Source: Paguma larvata | Lineage: Eukaryota > Chordata > Mammalia > Carnivora > Viverridae | Length of the DNA stretch: 64,000 nucleotides | Direction of reading: 5' to 3' | Assembly: GCA_030068075.1 (NCBI GenBank) | Contig: CM057825.1 | Span: forward strand, 81,235,123-81,299,122 | In this document: positions 48,098 through 59,284 of the stretch, piece by piece | Numbering within the stretch: position 1 is the first letter of the stretch | How the letters are laid out: every line of letters begins with the position of its first letter | Position numbers and translations under genes: made by a program | Notes under the pieces: model-generated | Database searches by the model: none | Told to the model about the DNA's origin: nothing | Seen by the model: only the letters and a program-made list of their open reading frames with translations

Positions 48098-48350
48098 AGA
48101 ATCTACTCCTTAGTAAGTCCCTGAGAGACTTAGTAACATCTCAGTACTTGTCCCTCAGCCACTTAGAAATCTGGGCAGGGCCACAGTATGACTTTCACAG
48201 GTCGTGAATACTTATGCCTTCGGGAGCTCCTTCATCCATAATAATTTTTTTAAACTGCATTTTATGTTGGAATTAGTATAAAGAAAATATATTAATATTA
48301 TTCATAATAATTTTTTCTTTGACCCTAAAGTTTATTCTTCTTTTGATTTT

Positions 48351-48417
48351 ACTTAAAGAATTTTTTTTAAATCTCATTTATTTTTGAGAGAGAGATACAG
48401 AGTGTGAACAAGGGAGG

Positions 48418-48479
<62 letters not shown>

Positions 48480-48612
48480 CAGAATCCAAAGTGGGCTGCA
48501 GGCTCTGAGCTATCAACACAGAACCTGATACACGGCTCGAACTCACAGACTGTGAGATCATGACCTGAGTCCAAGTTGGACACTTAACCAACTGAGCCAC
48601 CCAGGGACCCCA
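48351..48612 (-). mobile_element. CAN-SINE with long (GA)n tract
   Basis: The (GA)n run at 48421-48479 is the longest of its kind in the window. The head complement GAGCCACCCAGGGACCCC ends it. An 18-bp target duplication with one mismatch lies at 48333-48350 and 48613-48630. Confidence 0.95.
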
Positions 48613-48789
48613 TATTCTTCTTTTGCTTTTAAAACAAATCAAAACATTCTCATGAGCCCATAAAAGTATTTTGGGTATATGCACTGTGTCTACATTGCCT
48701 AATGGATATTTTGGCCCTCGTTCAGGTCTCTGAGCCACAGGGCTCCTCCTCCTAACTCAGAAGCACCAATATCATTCCAGAGGTGTTTC

Positions 48790-49118
48790 TTCCAAAGCTC
48801 TAGGTTCCAGACCCATGGGTGCCCTGCCTCTAATTTGTTTTGGTAATTCTAACCTCTTTCTGCAGAGGTCTCTCTCCTTGACTTGGAGACAATCACTTTC
48901 TTACTACATCCTCAGGTGGTTGTTCCTCTGTGTTTTCTGTATCCTAATCTCTTTGTATGAGGGTATGTCATATTGGGTCAGGGTCCACCCCAAGGACTCC
49001 ATTTTAATTTAATTACCACCTTAAAGATTCCATGGTCACGTTCTAAAGTACCAGGGTTAGGACTTTAATACATGAATTTTAGGGGAGAACACAATTCAGC
49101 CCATAAAGTGAAATCCTA
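48790..49118 (+). repeat. Mammalian interspersed repeat, family not named
   Basis: 'ccatttcctcaggtgg'-like start, then 'tgtgttttctgtatcctaatctctttgtatgagg', 'gattccatggtcacgttctaaagtaccagggttaggactttaatacatgaattttaggggagaacacaattcagccca'. It shares 3' wording with the block at 7635-8080. Confidence 0.5.
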
Positions 49119-49119
49119 A

Positions 49120-49203
49120 TAAGTGGATTTGCCAGCACTTATTTAACCAGACACATATTGATAAGCACTTCTGTTTTTTTCAGTTTTAATTATTACAAAC
49201 ATG
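49120..49203 (-). mobile_element. Old L1 fragment, left part
   Basis: 'aaatcctaataagtggatttgccagcacttatttaaccagacac' is the antisense old-L1 3' region. It continues after the SINE. Confidence 0.45.
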
Positions 49204-49385
49204 ATTTTTTTTATTTTCTGAATTAAAAAAATTAAGTTTAATTATTTTTGAGAGAGAGAGAGAAAGAGTATCTCAAACAGGCTCTGCGCTAATAGTGTGG
49301 GACTCAAACTCACGAACCATGAGATCATGACCTAAGCTAGAATCAAGAGTCAGACGCTTAACTGACTAAGCTACCCAGATGCCCC
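49204..49385 (-). mobile_element. CAN-SINE with perfect 12-bp target duplication
   Basis: ATTACAAACATG at 49192-49203 and 49386-49397. The body is shortened: GA-rich tract, 'caaacaggctctgcgctaatagtgtgggac', head complement AAGCTACCCAGATGCCCC. Confidence 0.95.
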
Positions 49386-49397
49386 ATTACAAACATG

Positions 49398-49770
49398 TCT
49401 TATTGAACACATCCTTGTGAGTAAACCTGTGGCATTAGTTTCTTAAGAGTGAGAATGCAGGATACTTTCATATTTACAGTTTTCGCACCTATTGCCTTGC
49501 TGCATTACTGAAACTTTCAAATTCTTGCTCAAAATACACGAACTTGCCAGCATTATCATCAAATTCTACATTTTGCTGATCTAATGGGTGAAATATGGTT
49601 ATCTACTTGTTTTGAGTCAGGGTAAGCATTTCTTTTATATGTTTATTTTCCATTTATATTTCTTTTTCTGTAGACTGCTTGTTCATACACTTAGCTGGGT
49701 TTTTTGTTGAATGCTTGCTTTTTCTTATTGATTTTCATGTGGTAGCCATCATCTCTGATTTCTTTAGCTG
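49398..49770 (-). mobile_element. Old L1 fragment, right part
   Basis: 'gaacacatccttgtgagtaaacctgtggcattag', 'gctgatctaatgggtgaaatatggttatctacttgttt' and 'gcatttcttttatatgtttattttccatttatatttctttttctgtagactgc' follow the antisense 3' part of ancient L1. Confidence 0.65.
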
Positions 49771-49799
49771 TACTCATGTTTTCACATCAGCTAGTTAAC

Positions 49800-50062
49800 T
49801 TGTCGTTATCATTAGGTCTCAGGTTAGAAGTGACCACCAACATAAATTCCTCTATGACCTTTCCCACCCAATGCCTGGATCAGGAACACTCCTAAGTATC
49901 AGGCTTATCTATCTATATTAGTGCTTATCATACCTCATAAAGAATGGAAATTGCTTTTTAGTTTATTGTCTTCCCCACTAGAGTATATATTGCCAGCAGA
50001 GACCTTGATTTGTTTATTGATAGGGCCTAGGTAATTAACAGTGTCTGACTCTAAATAGTGTC
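49800..50062 (+). mobile_element. L2 LINE 3' region
   Basis: 'cataaattcctctatgacctttcccacc...gcttatcatacctcataaag...ttagtttattgtcttccccactagagtatatattgccagcagagaccttgatttg' is the L2 3' order. Confidence 0.75.
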
Positions 50063-50137
50063 TATATATATATATATACATATATATATATGCATTTTTT
50101 TGAGCTGGCTGAAGGAAGGAAGGAAGGAAGGAAAGGA
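50062..50137. repeat. (TA)n and (GGAA)n microsatellites
   Basis: TA repeat at 50063-50093 and (GGAA)5 at about 50113-50136, separated by about 20 bp. Confidence 0.93.
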
Positions 50138-50434
50138 TCAGTGAAAGTTTTTATTGAGCCATATCTCTTAAGGTTTCACGTTTGAAAACTATTGATTCCT
50201 TTGGAGATCTAGTCAGTTAGCTTATTTCCCATGCATAACTCTGGTTACTAAATTTAGCCAACAAAGCAAATTACACTGGTTGTGAGCAAAATGTAGTACT
50301 TTCTATCACAGCAGAGGTCATTTGATTTATTTATTTCAGACTTTAAAAAGCATTTTGATTATTTTTAGGGAGTGACTGTCTATGCGGCTCAGGGATAGTT
50401 CATAACAGAGATTTGTAAGCCTTGTCCTCTCAAC

Positions 50435-50665
50435 AGAGGCAAGAGCGCATAGCAGTTGAGAACTTGGGCTCAGGAATGCATGAATTTCCATCTTTGTCCC
50501 CCCACTTCTGGCTTCGTGACCCTGCCCATGTCCATGTTACTTAAATCTGATCCCTAGTAGTGCCATCTGTAAAGTAAGGACATTATTAGCTGCCACACAG
50601 TGTCACTGGAAGAATTAAAAGAGATAACATTTATTAAACACTTAGCACAGAAGATTTAAGACATT
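50435..50665 (+). mobile_element. MIR SINE
   Basis: 'gcatagcagttgagaacttgggctcaggaatgcatgaatttcc', 'cttcgtgaccctgcccatgtccatgttacttaaatctgatccc', 'tctgtaaagtaaggacattattagctgccacacag' and 'attaaaagagataacatttattaaacacttagcac' are near full-length MIR. Confidence 0.8.
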
Positions 50666-50669
50666 AGAT

Positions 50670-52180
50670 ATCATTATTATTAATACTATCTTCCTTCCTT
50701 AGGGAGTTGGAGCATCCTTTGAGAGTGGTAAATTGGGAGTATTTTCACTGACCTATTACTTTCTAAGGATGATGAAGTCATATGTACTTAGATTACCATA
50801 GAAAGTAAGTCAGCATTGACTACCATACATAGTCACAGTGTGAAATAGAGATTGGCGTATCAGTCAGCGAGGAAATGGTTTAAGCTGTAATATGTCTGTG
50901 TGGGCATAGCTGCACTGGTGTCTCCACATGCATTCTTACATAGGTGCACAGCCATCCCACAAATATTATTAGGCAATCACTGTTGTTCCCTCCTCTAAAT
51001 AATTCTAAAAGTTTGTTTTTTTATTTTATTATTCCTTTACTCTTATAAAATTCCCCTGATAATCCATTGTTATTCTATTTAACGTATATAGTAAGATTTG
51101 TGAAGTATGCCTTTAGCCACCATGGGATTGATGCCGGTCAAGTGTAAAAATGAAAGCAGAATTCTTAATTGGTTCTAGTGATGCCTGATTATTCTAGAGT
51201 CTGTCTGAAATGGAATGCAGTTTTTTGTGGTCAGTTTTGTGGTGGAAAGAAGAGGCAGCTGCTTGAATGGTTAAATTTCAGAAGGTCCCAGAAGTACCAT
51301 TTCTCAGTAACTCTTCATCATACCTGAAATTGAAGGACCATTTTGAGTGGGTAAATCTTTGCATTTTTCATAGGTGACTTCAAGAAATTCAAATACCATG
51401 GAAAGAATAAGCCATTCTTGTTTATTAACCTTTCAAAGTAGTTGTTTGCTGATTATTTTCTAATGTAAAGGCTAATCTGGATGCACCTGCAGAACACAGA
51501 GGTAAAGATCTGAGGACTTTCAGAATCCCATGGTTAGTTTTGTAGAAGGACTGAAAAGAGTGAAGTTGTGTGTGTGTGTGTGCGTGTGTGTGTGTGTGTA
51601 TTAAATGCTTTAATTTTGAATCCACTGACCTTGCCTTGAGAGGAAAACGATGTCTCATAGTATATATCTATAACATACTTTTCCAAGTCTAAAATGCATT
51701 TTATCCACTTATGTTTGTTAATGTGGTTATTTCTGGGTTATACAGTTAGAAATGATTTTAACTTTTTTACTACACTTTATAAATTTTATAAAAATACTAA
51801 CTACATGTTTGTTTAATTAGAAATAAGAAAAATAAGAAAATGCCCATTGGATTTCTACCCACACCAGGAGTTGATTTGTAGTTACCTAATTCCCTTATCA
51901 ATTATGAAACAACCTGTGCTTTGAGAAATGGGAATGGACAATATAAAACTATTCGAAGTCAATATAAGTGACTGGATTTCAACTATAGCATCAACAAAAT
52001 GAGAAGGAGAATTGGTGAAATGCAAAGTTGATGTTACTTTTGATGATGTTAACCTAGCAAAATAAATCCTAAGGGAACAATCAAATAATTCCCTAACTTC
52101 AATTTTAAAGAGAGGAAGATAAAAACCTTTTCCCACACTTCGCACAGAAATGAGTCAGACAGCTTCAAGATAGTCCAGCA
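50670..52180. other. Unassigned DNA with (GT)n
   Basis: (GT)n lies at 51566-51600. No other named repeat or supported ORF. Confidence 0.4.
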
Positions 52181-52560
52181 AACATTTATTCTGTGTCTAC
52201 TCTCTACCTACCAGATATTACAACATGCCCAATATGCAAACAAGAAATCAAATATCATGGAGCAAGTGGTTTAAATAAACAAGGAATATGTCTAGAAGAG
52301 TGTGAGACAAAATTACCAGAGGTTTATGCTGCAGAGTACGACTACATGATGGTTTCTCACTTTGCTTGCCTATTCTCCGATTTGTACTGTGATATATATT
52401 TGTGTGCACGTGCGTGTCCCTTAGATGACTTTCCTATCCACATTTGATCCTCGACATCCTTTGTAACCTTTATTTCTGCTTCCTTTATACACAATTCTTA
52501 TGTCTTCTGAGTAAAAGCATATTTGTGGGAAGGAACATTTTGTACATCAGTTTTTTACTC
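52180..52560. other. Unassigned stretch with an 84-codon ORF
   Basis: The + frame 52193-52447 has Cys pairs (CPICKQ, ACLFSDLYCD), but it overlaps an L2-like start (AAACATTTATTCTGTGTCTAC) and has no exon signals. I do not call a gene. Confidence 0.35.
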
Positions 52561-52745
52561 TGTTTCCTATCCTTGCTGATGGCCTACTGTTGTCAATCTA
52601 AATATTACCTGCTTCAAACAGTCTCACATGCTCTGTGAAGATCTCTCTGACCCTGGATCCCTAAACACTTGTCTCTCTCAGTGCTGGGCATTTTGTGATA
52701 AGGTGTCTTGTACTGCTATTTTACTTAATACCTTACCCTATATGG
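52560..52745 (+). mobile_element. Possible L2/MIR-type fragment
   Basis: 'acagtctcacatgctctgtgaagatctctctgaccctgg...aaacacttgtctctctcagtgctgggc' resembles an L2 3' region. Confidence 0.4.
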
Positions 52746-52895
52746 TACTTTACTTTCATAACAATTTTACATAAATTATCTTATTTCATTCTGTGAAATA
52801 AGGAAGATATGATGTCTATGTCTACTATGTGGGAAAAGAGCAGGATTAAGTGACTTGCTTGCCTTTCCGAGGAGCCAAGACCAAGAACATATAGG
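52745..52895 (+). mobile_element. Possible MIR fragment
   Basis: 'tactttcataacaattttacataaattatcttatttcattctgtgaaataag...aagtgacttgcttgcc' follows a MIR core weakly. Confidence 0.45.
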
Positions 52896-53246
52896 TTCCT
52901 GACTCTTGATATGATTTTATTTTCAGTAGATGGAGCCACACTTCGTATACTTTTGCTCTCTGACAAAACTGTAAATCAACTCCATGAGCTCAGGGCCTCT
53001 TTAGAACTTAAGAATGTAGGGTACACAGCAGGTGCTCCACAAAACTATTGATTATTTAACGTTTTGAAAAAGTCTATAAAACAAATCAACATAAATCAAA
53101 GCAAATTTCTGGCTTATTAACAGATAACCTTTTCAATACTAAAATATTTAGGTCTATCTTTCAAGATTTAATATTCTATCTGTAGGTATTTGCATTTGTT
53201 TAAGATATAAGGAAGATATTTAGAGAAAAAAAATCAGCATTTAGAA

Positions 53247-53680
53247 TGAGAATACAACACTTTTATTCACCCAAAGGGCAAGTTTACTAGAGGAATGTCT
53301 GGTTGAGGAGGAGCGAGCGGTATAACTGGAGAAAACCCTCACTGGAGTAGGAGAAAAGGAAATCGGGGGAAGAAGAAAGCACCATGAAATGCCGTGATCT
53401 TGGGCTTTTTTCTGGATTTTGTATATTTCTGACAAGGGTGGAGAGAGCAGGATCTCACAGAAACAAGGCAAGATTCAACACAGTTTATAAGATACTGATA
53501 AGATCTCTGCTCACTGGTGGTTTCCCAAGTGGACAACAACCTAGCTGGCCAATCGAAGACTGGTAAAATTTCAAGCTGAGCTCTGAGGTTTCTACCTGAG
53601 TTGGCTGGAGTGAGGAGCCAGGTGAACTGCCCACAGGCTAAGGACAAGCAATACCCAGAGGACAGTAAACATTTTTCTCA
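53247..53680 (-). mobile_element. Candidate solo LTR
   Basis: Read on the minus strand, this 434-bp block starts TGAGAAAAATG and ends GTATTCTCA (inverted ends TGAGAA/TTCTCA). It carries a TATA-like CTTATAAACTG near 53490 and an AATAAA (complement TTTATT at 53262-53267) about 15 bp before its 3' end. The 5-bp flanks TAGAA and TTGAA match at four positions. This is the layout of an LTR, possibly ERVL/MaLR-like from the flank length. No internal retroviral sequence lies beside it. The 102-codon antisense frame (53339-53647) is not a gene. Confidence 0.45.
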
Positions 53681-53924
53681 TTGAAGTGAAAGACTAAATC
53701 TAGTTATGCAATGAGCAAGTATAGTGATGGATAAAGAAGCATAGTGTACAATTCATTCAATCTTTGTGAATTGTATGATCTGAAAATAACTTTTATGTTA
53801 TAGTGAGTAATTGAAATAAATTAAATTAATACAGTTTTTGTTTTGTACAAAAATAATAGTGGCTAGAGGTATATGATTCATCTCCCTTCTTTCTTGGATA
53901 ATTTCTTATGGAAGGTACTTTCAT

Positions 53925-54010
53925 CCATTCAAACACTTATTTATCAAGCACTGCATATACCAGCTCCAATACTAGGCCCTGGAGTTGTAATTGTGAAGTA
54001 AACAGACCTG
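53925..54010 (-). mobile_element. L2 LINE 3' end
   Basis: 'catccattcaaacacttatttatcaagcactgcatataccagctccaatactaggccctggagttgtaattgtgaagtaaacag' is the antisense L2 terminus. Confidence 0.7.
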
Positions 54011-54590
54011 AGCTCAGGTCTGGAAACTGGGCAAACTATTGTGACTTTTTATTAGAATGACCTTCTCAACCTCCTAATTATCCATCCTTAATGGATACCC
54101 TTGGTAGCTGCCCATCTGCCTAGTCCCTCTGTGTGCTTCATCTGTTAACTCTCTCCATAGTTTTCTGCAGTGAAGGCGTCCCCTCTTGCTGCCCAATATG
54201 ATAATCGTGCTAGCCTTGCTTCTGGTCAGTAAGTGCTGCCACAATTCCTCTATCATTTCCTTATTTCATCACCCTCATTGCTTTCATTGTCTTATGGCAA
54301 CACATCCTACTATCAGGGCTGGTTGAGACCAGCCATCACTGTGCTTCCAAAAATGCTCAGCCCTTCTTACCAATGTATTTTGTACTTTAGTAATAGATGA
54401 TTCATACAGGCTCTCCCATGGAATAAAATGAGCTGGAGATTTTCTGCTTTATGTAGTATGTCTACATTAGCATACCACTTCTCTGAGCCTTTGGATTTGG
54501 ATTTCGTTGTATATGGGAGTTTCAACATTTCACTTAGTATGGACTATTACAAATCATGCAAATTCCTGGTCCCAAGTGTTTATGAAGTCT

Positions 54591-54729
54591 TTCATCTTTC
54601 TCTCCCTCCCTCCTTCCCTTCCTCCTTTCCTTCCTTTTTTGTTCCTTCTTTCCTTCCTTCCTTCCTCCCTCCCTCCCTCCCTCCCTCCCTCCCTCCTTCC
54701 CTCTCTCCCTTCCTTCCTTCCTTTCTTTC
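54591..54729 (+). repeat. CCTT/CCCT pyrimidine microsatellite
   Basis: About 140 bp of TTCC and TCCC repeats, including (CCCT)n at 54668-54695. The Ser/Pro-rich frame at 54428-54913 and the Gly/Glu-rich antisense frame come from it. Confidence 0.96.
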
Positions 54730-54730
54730 A

Positions 54731-54775
54731 ATAGCTTTATTGAAATATAATTCACATCCCATACAATTTATCCAT
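54731..54775 (-). mobile_element. L1 LINE 3' end fragment
   Basis: 'atagctttattgaaatataattcacatcccatacaatttatcc' is an antisense L1 3' end phrase. The pyrimidine tract beside it may have grown from its tail. Confidence 0.65.
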
Positions 54776-54962
54776 TACATTCATTATCTATATAATCCTC
54801 ATAATAACCCTCACAAATGCTCTTATTGTCACTATTTACAGGTAAAGAGATATGTCTTAATGAGTTTGAGTAACTTGCCCAAAGTCATTCAGGTGGGAAA
54901 TATTGGAGTCTAGATTTGAATCCAGTATTCTTTGATTCCAAAGTCTTACTGTGCTTGTTCTT
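54776..54962 (+). mobile_element. MIR SINE fragment
   Basis: 'atctatataatcctcataataaccctcacaaatgctcttattgtcactatttacaggtaaagagat' and 'gagtaacttgcccaaagtcattcaggtgg' are a good MIR 3' half. Confidence 0.82.
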
Positions 54963-54964
54963 AA

Positions 54965-56690
54965 AATGTAGACTTATATAAAAATTGCAAACTCTTGCCC
55001 TCATTTTTAACAAACATTGTTTGGGCTTCTCAGTCAACTCCCTCACCTATGAAGTCATTGTCATTATTAGTAACTCCTATTTATTTCTAGGAACATATAG
55101 CATTCAGTAAATATGATTTAATTTTGTATTTTCTCCTCATAAAATATTTGGAAAAGGACTGCGTAGGGAGTTAATTTCAGATGGGAAAAGTAAGTTGTAA
55201 GGTAGTCATTTGGCCAGTTCAAGGTAAAAAAAAAAATTAGCTGATTCTGGGACCAAAAACGGAAGTATGTCACCAGCTTCTGACCAACGACGTCCTACCT
55301 TGGGTTTGTGCTACCCACAAAGAGTCTCTTGATGGGAATACTGCCACTACCGATAACACCCTGGAGAAATGCTTCCGGGTAATAGTGGAGGAAACTGGAA
55401 ACCAGCGTAGGGGGCCATCACTGACTAAGTTAGAGCATGCCCAGCAGGCTGGAGGGCTTTGTGAGCTCTTAACTCCAGTGCAGCTCAAAGTGGCTGTGAT
55501 CTCTATGCAGTTGAGAACATTAAAACCTCATGCCTCTTTGCAAAGTCTTGGTTTGGAAGCAAGAATTCATCCACACATTTAACTCAAGCTTCATGCCTGA
55601 ACCTGGGTTATTGTAGCTACCGGAAGAATTGAAAGATGGATGAATGGACATTTTCAGTGTTTTTTGTCTATCTGGCAAAAATGGCCCAACAACTGCATGT
55701 AAATAATCACTGCATGCAAATAATAAAACAAAAAGTCAGAAGAGCTTCTAGTTAATATTTAATGGCCAGTTCTCTGGCAGCAGTGCACATTCCAAAGATT
55801 TCCCAACCAGTCATGTTTATACTGCTATAAACTCCAACAGGCCCAGCTTTTCTCTGAGGCTAGAGCACACTCCAAGAGCTAATATTTCTCCTACCTGAGA
55901 ACTTTAAAAACGGTCTAAAAACCCATAGCCAGGAATGTGCTAGTTCCTTGTTGATGTTGTTAACCAAGAAAAATTGGTAGCAACAACCACCTTCTTGTTT
56001 ATTACAGAAGATTATGGGAATCTATTTCAGAATAGATTATGAAAATGCCTATTTTTGCCAGCTTTTTCAGAGAAGGAAGTATATGTCCAAAGAGGCCAAG
56101 TCATTTCAAAACTTGGTACGCAAGCTATTTGTTTCTCGAAAATTAGGAAAAGAACATGACCTTAAAGAAATGAAAAAGCACAACAGGAAATTTTGTAAAT
56201 TGTAATATTCTGACTTAACCACTTAAAAGAAATAAGATACTGAGATTCATTAACTAAGTAAAATAAACATTTTTGTAGGTCTTAGGGTAAAGAATAGTTT
56301 GCCTATGTTATTGCATTTGAGTCCGTAAGTTTTTGAGGATTCATGAAATGCTAGAATAATGGGAAGTATCACTGAGTATTCAGGAAGTTTGATTGTTGGT
56401 GCTTGTATGGAGCAATAAAACCAGTGAATCCTTTCCTAAGGAACTTCATAGTATTATATTCTTATAACAGCGGGAGTTGGTCAAAAGGATTCTTTATTTT
56501 AGCTTTAGTAAATAGCACTGGGGCAGGGGTATCTATTTCTAAATGGATACACTATATGTACACAAAACCATGTGGTGTACAGATCAAATCTTTAAATAGT
56601 AATTAGCATAAGAAAAGCTATAAGGAAGTGATGCAGTTTATAGGAAAAAGATTTCCTATAATCAAGAGATGAGAGTGCTCTTAAGAGTAA
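54965..56690. other. Unassigned DNA
   Basis: No family recognised. 55240-55600 is somewhat GC-richer with a 65-codon + frame (55385-55582) and a 72-codon - frame, neither supported. Confidence 0.4.
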
Positions 56691-56694
56691 CGAT

Positions 56695-56945
56695 AACAGC
56701 AACGTACATTTATTTCATTTTTAGTTTGTGCCATGCACTGTTTTAGACTTTTTCTCTATTGCCCATTTAATCCTTGTAACTGTCGTCTGGAGTAGATACA
56801 GTTGTTATTCCTGCTATGTAGAAGAGGACACAAAGGAATTGCTGGGTTAAGAAACTTGCTCAAGGGCACTGAACTTCTCAGCGTAGTTGCTGGGATTCAA
56901 AACCTAGAAATCTAAGTCTGGAGCTCATGCTCTTAACTGTTGTGT
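56695..56945 (+). mobile_element. MIR SINE
   Basis: 'acgtacatttatttcatttttagtttgtgccatgcactgttttagac...cccatttaatccttgtaactgtcg' and 'gaagaggacacaaaggaattgctgggttaagaaacttgctcaaggg' are near full length. Confidence 0.85.
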
Positions 56946-56949
56946 GAAA

Positions 56950-57590
56950 ATGCCTTTTGATTAGCAGCTGTACCCTTGCTAAGAGAGCATAGTCAATGTT
57001 TTTGATTTTGATTTTGATTTTGTAGTCTATTCAAATGATCTGATATCTGCCATTGCTACTCTCACAAAGTCGTTTTCAGGATTAACTGAAATAATATATT
57101 TAAGAGCACTTTAAAAGATAATGGGCTCTTCAAACGTGAGGTGATATTATTACATTGTATACAATGGTTAGTTACTCAGAGCAATGGTCCATTAAATGGT
57201 CAGCAATGAGTGCGTCTGGTATACTAATAAACCGAACCGCCACAATAGGCTTCTTTTAGATGTACACACATTAGTTCTTCCCAGAACTCATGAGCAAGTC
57301 AAGGCTCAAACCGCCACTGCACGCAGTTATTTGGAGATACATGGGCATATTTCTGGAAACAGGGAGGAACTGCTGTAATTGTTTGCACATGCAGACAGAC
57401 ATTGTCTCAAATTATGATTTTGCTATTTCAGAGATTCCCTTGTCATAACTACCAAAATGACACAAGCAGTACTTTTTTGTAATCTCCATATTTGACGCAT
57501 GAAAGAAGACTTAATTCCTGTTTGAATAAACAACATAATAAGGTTATTGAGATTAGAGACCATTACTATATAAAATTATGTCTAAGTGGC
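56950..57590. other. Unassigned DNA
   Basis: (GATTTT)3-4 lies at 57001-57022. A 60-codon + frame at 57196-57378 is unsupported. Confidence 0.4.
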
Positions 57591-57735
57591 AGATATAATT
57601 AACATTGGATTGTAATTACACTAATTACAAGTCACATTAAGACACTCCAGTAATGACAAAGTGAGAACCCTATAATTGAATGGAATAAGTACGGAAACAT
57701 GCTGCTCACACTAATTACCTAAATGAGCTAATATG
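57590..57735. promoter_or_regulatory. Homeodomain-motif-rich block, candidate enhancer
   Basis: Within about 140 repeat-free bases, several homeodomain-type cores occur: TAATTA at 57596-57601, GTAATTACACTAATTAC at about 57613-57629 (two cores facing each other), TATAATTGAAT near 57672 and CTAATTACC near 57711. Such clusters are typical of developmental enhancers, but AT-rich DNA produces them by chance, so this is inference. Confidence 0.3.
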
Positions 57736-57849
57736 TCTTCAGAGTGACAGTCTTGCTCAATGTTATTACGCAGACAAGGCAGTTGAGTGAGGTATTTTTG
57801 AAATACGTATATATATTTTTTTCTACTTTTTTTCCTTTATTCTCTCCAG

Positions 57850-57963
57850 GACCTATTTCGAATCATCATCAGCTTCAGGATTTCTCTCTTGAGCCAAAGA
57901 AAAGTAGAGCTTTCTCTAACCTTGTTAAAAAAGAGCACATACAACCCAAATCCATAAACCTAG
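57850..57963 (+). CDS. Candidate internal coding exon
   Basis: A strong acceptor (long T/C tract ending TTTATTCTCTCCAG at 57849) and a strong donor (CCTAG|GTAAGAC at 57964) enclose 114 nt. Exactly one frame is open throughout. It begins with the last two bases of a codon (phase 1) and ends with one spare base (phase 1), so the exon is frame-neutral. The peptide (start PISNHHQLQDFSLEPKKSRA) is basic and polar, with no domain I recognise. No upstream partner exon was found. Chance pairs like this do occur in 64 kb, so confidence is modest. Confidence 0.33.
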
Positions 57964-58064
57964 GTAAGACTTCAGTCTTAGTGTGTATGGAAGGCACTGA
58001 GCACTAGCTGGTTCCTTGGATTGGCTAATGCTCTCTGATTTCTCCTCTGTCCTGTCTTTTCCAG

Positions 58065-58189
58065 TTTACCAGATGAAGCATCTCCAGCTCCCTGTATATT
58101 TTGCATTATCGAGAAATACCATGTTATGGGTTCTGAAGTACCAAACATCGCTTCCAGCAGCCCGGCCCCAGAGAAGCCCTGGAGAGTGA
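58065..58189 (+). CDS. Candidate last exon after a 101-nt intron
   Basis: An acceptor tract (GATTTCTCCTCTGTCCTGTCTTTTCCAG, ending 58064) lies 101 nt after the donor at 57964. In the phase left by that donor (one base carried), the frame stays open 41 codons to TGA at 58187-58189 (starts VYQMKHLQLPVYFALSRN). It is not a known protein to me. The next acceptor-bounded open segment, at 58672, fits the same phase, so the two could be alternative ends, or both may be chance. Confidence 0.25.
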
Positions 58190-58671
58190 TAAAATCTGAA
58201 TTATTCTGAGCAGTTAGTACAAGCATTGCACTGGAACCCATGTTTCAGCCCAGGCTGTTAAGTGAGAATATAAAATAATACTGGAATATGAATTCATGGC
58301 ACTGCGAAAGTTTATTTTTTGTTTTTTCTTCTCCCTCTTCAAATACCTTTCCTCTTTGTACCTCTAACTATCTGGGACACTGCTTGGGTAAGGAAAAAAA
58401 AAAAAGAAAGAAAGAAAAGGAAACAGGATGTAGCTATTTAAAACCTTAAAAGAAGATATTTTGTTTTTTAAGGCCGGGATATCACAATATGTGGGAAACT
58501 GAACTGATGCCACTCATATTGATAAATAATGCTGAGTGGAGCTTTTCTTTCTCTTCTGTTGGGGAAGAAAGGAAATGGTATCAGACATGCCTTTGTCAGT
58601 GGGACTTTCAAACTGTTTCTGTACACGAAGTCTTTTTCCTGTATTAATGCGATTTCCTTCTCTTTGTACAG

Positions 58672-58832
58672 AAACTGCAGTTTTTCCTCTAAAGAACCAA
58701 GTTTATGGGTTTCTAATACAAAGCACTAAGTCAAGTATGCAAGGTTCATTAATAAGTAGATACTACATTAGTCCAAAGGTGGCAATTTGGCCCGCCTACT
58801 CTGTTAATATTTGGTGTGTAACTCAGAAATAA
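58672..58832 (+). CDS. Candidate alternative terminal exon
   Basis: Acceptor-like TTCCTTCTCTTTGTACAG ends at 58671. In phase 1 the frame is open for 52 codons to TAA at 58830-58832 (starts TAVFPLKNQVYGFLIQST). No domain recognised and no AATAAA in the first bases after the stop. Supported only by the splice-like border and the phase match with 57850-57963. Confidence 0.2.
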
Positions 58833-58839
58833 TGACCCT

Positions 58840-59280
58840 GTTCTCTTGAAAAATTCTACTTCCAGGTTTTGCAATTCTTGCAATCAATCATTTTATTTCA
58901 AAATGGATTTAGTGTTGAATTTGAATTAGGGGTTATACTCAATTAATTCTTTAGTTATACAAACTCATATAGCAAAGCACTAGGAGTTTACATAAGAGTG
59001 TGTTGATTGAAATAAATAGTGTTGGAGGCCAGCCTTCCACTAATGGCCATGCAAGTCAGAGGCTAATGGACCTGGCCATGTTTAATCTAAGACAAGGAGT
59101 GTGGGGTGACTAAGATTTTATCCTAGCACTATCCTGTTCTCACTGATGACTTTGCAAATTACTCATACCTCTGATTTTGTAAGATGGCAATTCAATGGTT
59201 CTTTGCAACTTCTTTAGAGTCCTTGAGACTCAAGAACTTATTGCACTTTATGTCACTACCCCTAGGTAAAGAATTAGCCA
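58840..59280. other. Unassigned DNA
   Basis: Nothing recognised. Confidence 0.4.
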
Positions 59281-59284
59281 AGTT

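Noticed and set aside
48367..48738. 123-codon minus ORF with long Leu/Ser alternation
   Set aside because: It is the translation of a CAN-SINE and its (GA)n tract. Similar frames in other SINEs (4046-4297, 14400-14705, 22843-23046, 33816-34034, 44654-44860, 47798-48085, 60464-60826) are rejected for the same reason.
52193..52447. ORF with CPIC-like Cys pairs suggesting a zinc finger
   Set aside because: Cys spacing does not fit a RING, C2H2 or BED finger, there is no ATG or exon context, and its start overlaps L2-like sequence.
54428..54913. 161-codon Ser/Pro/Leu-rich + ORF
   Set aside because: Most of it is the CCTT/CCCT microsatellite, followed by L1 and MIR relics.
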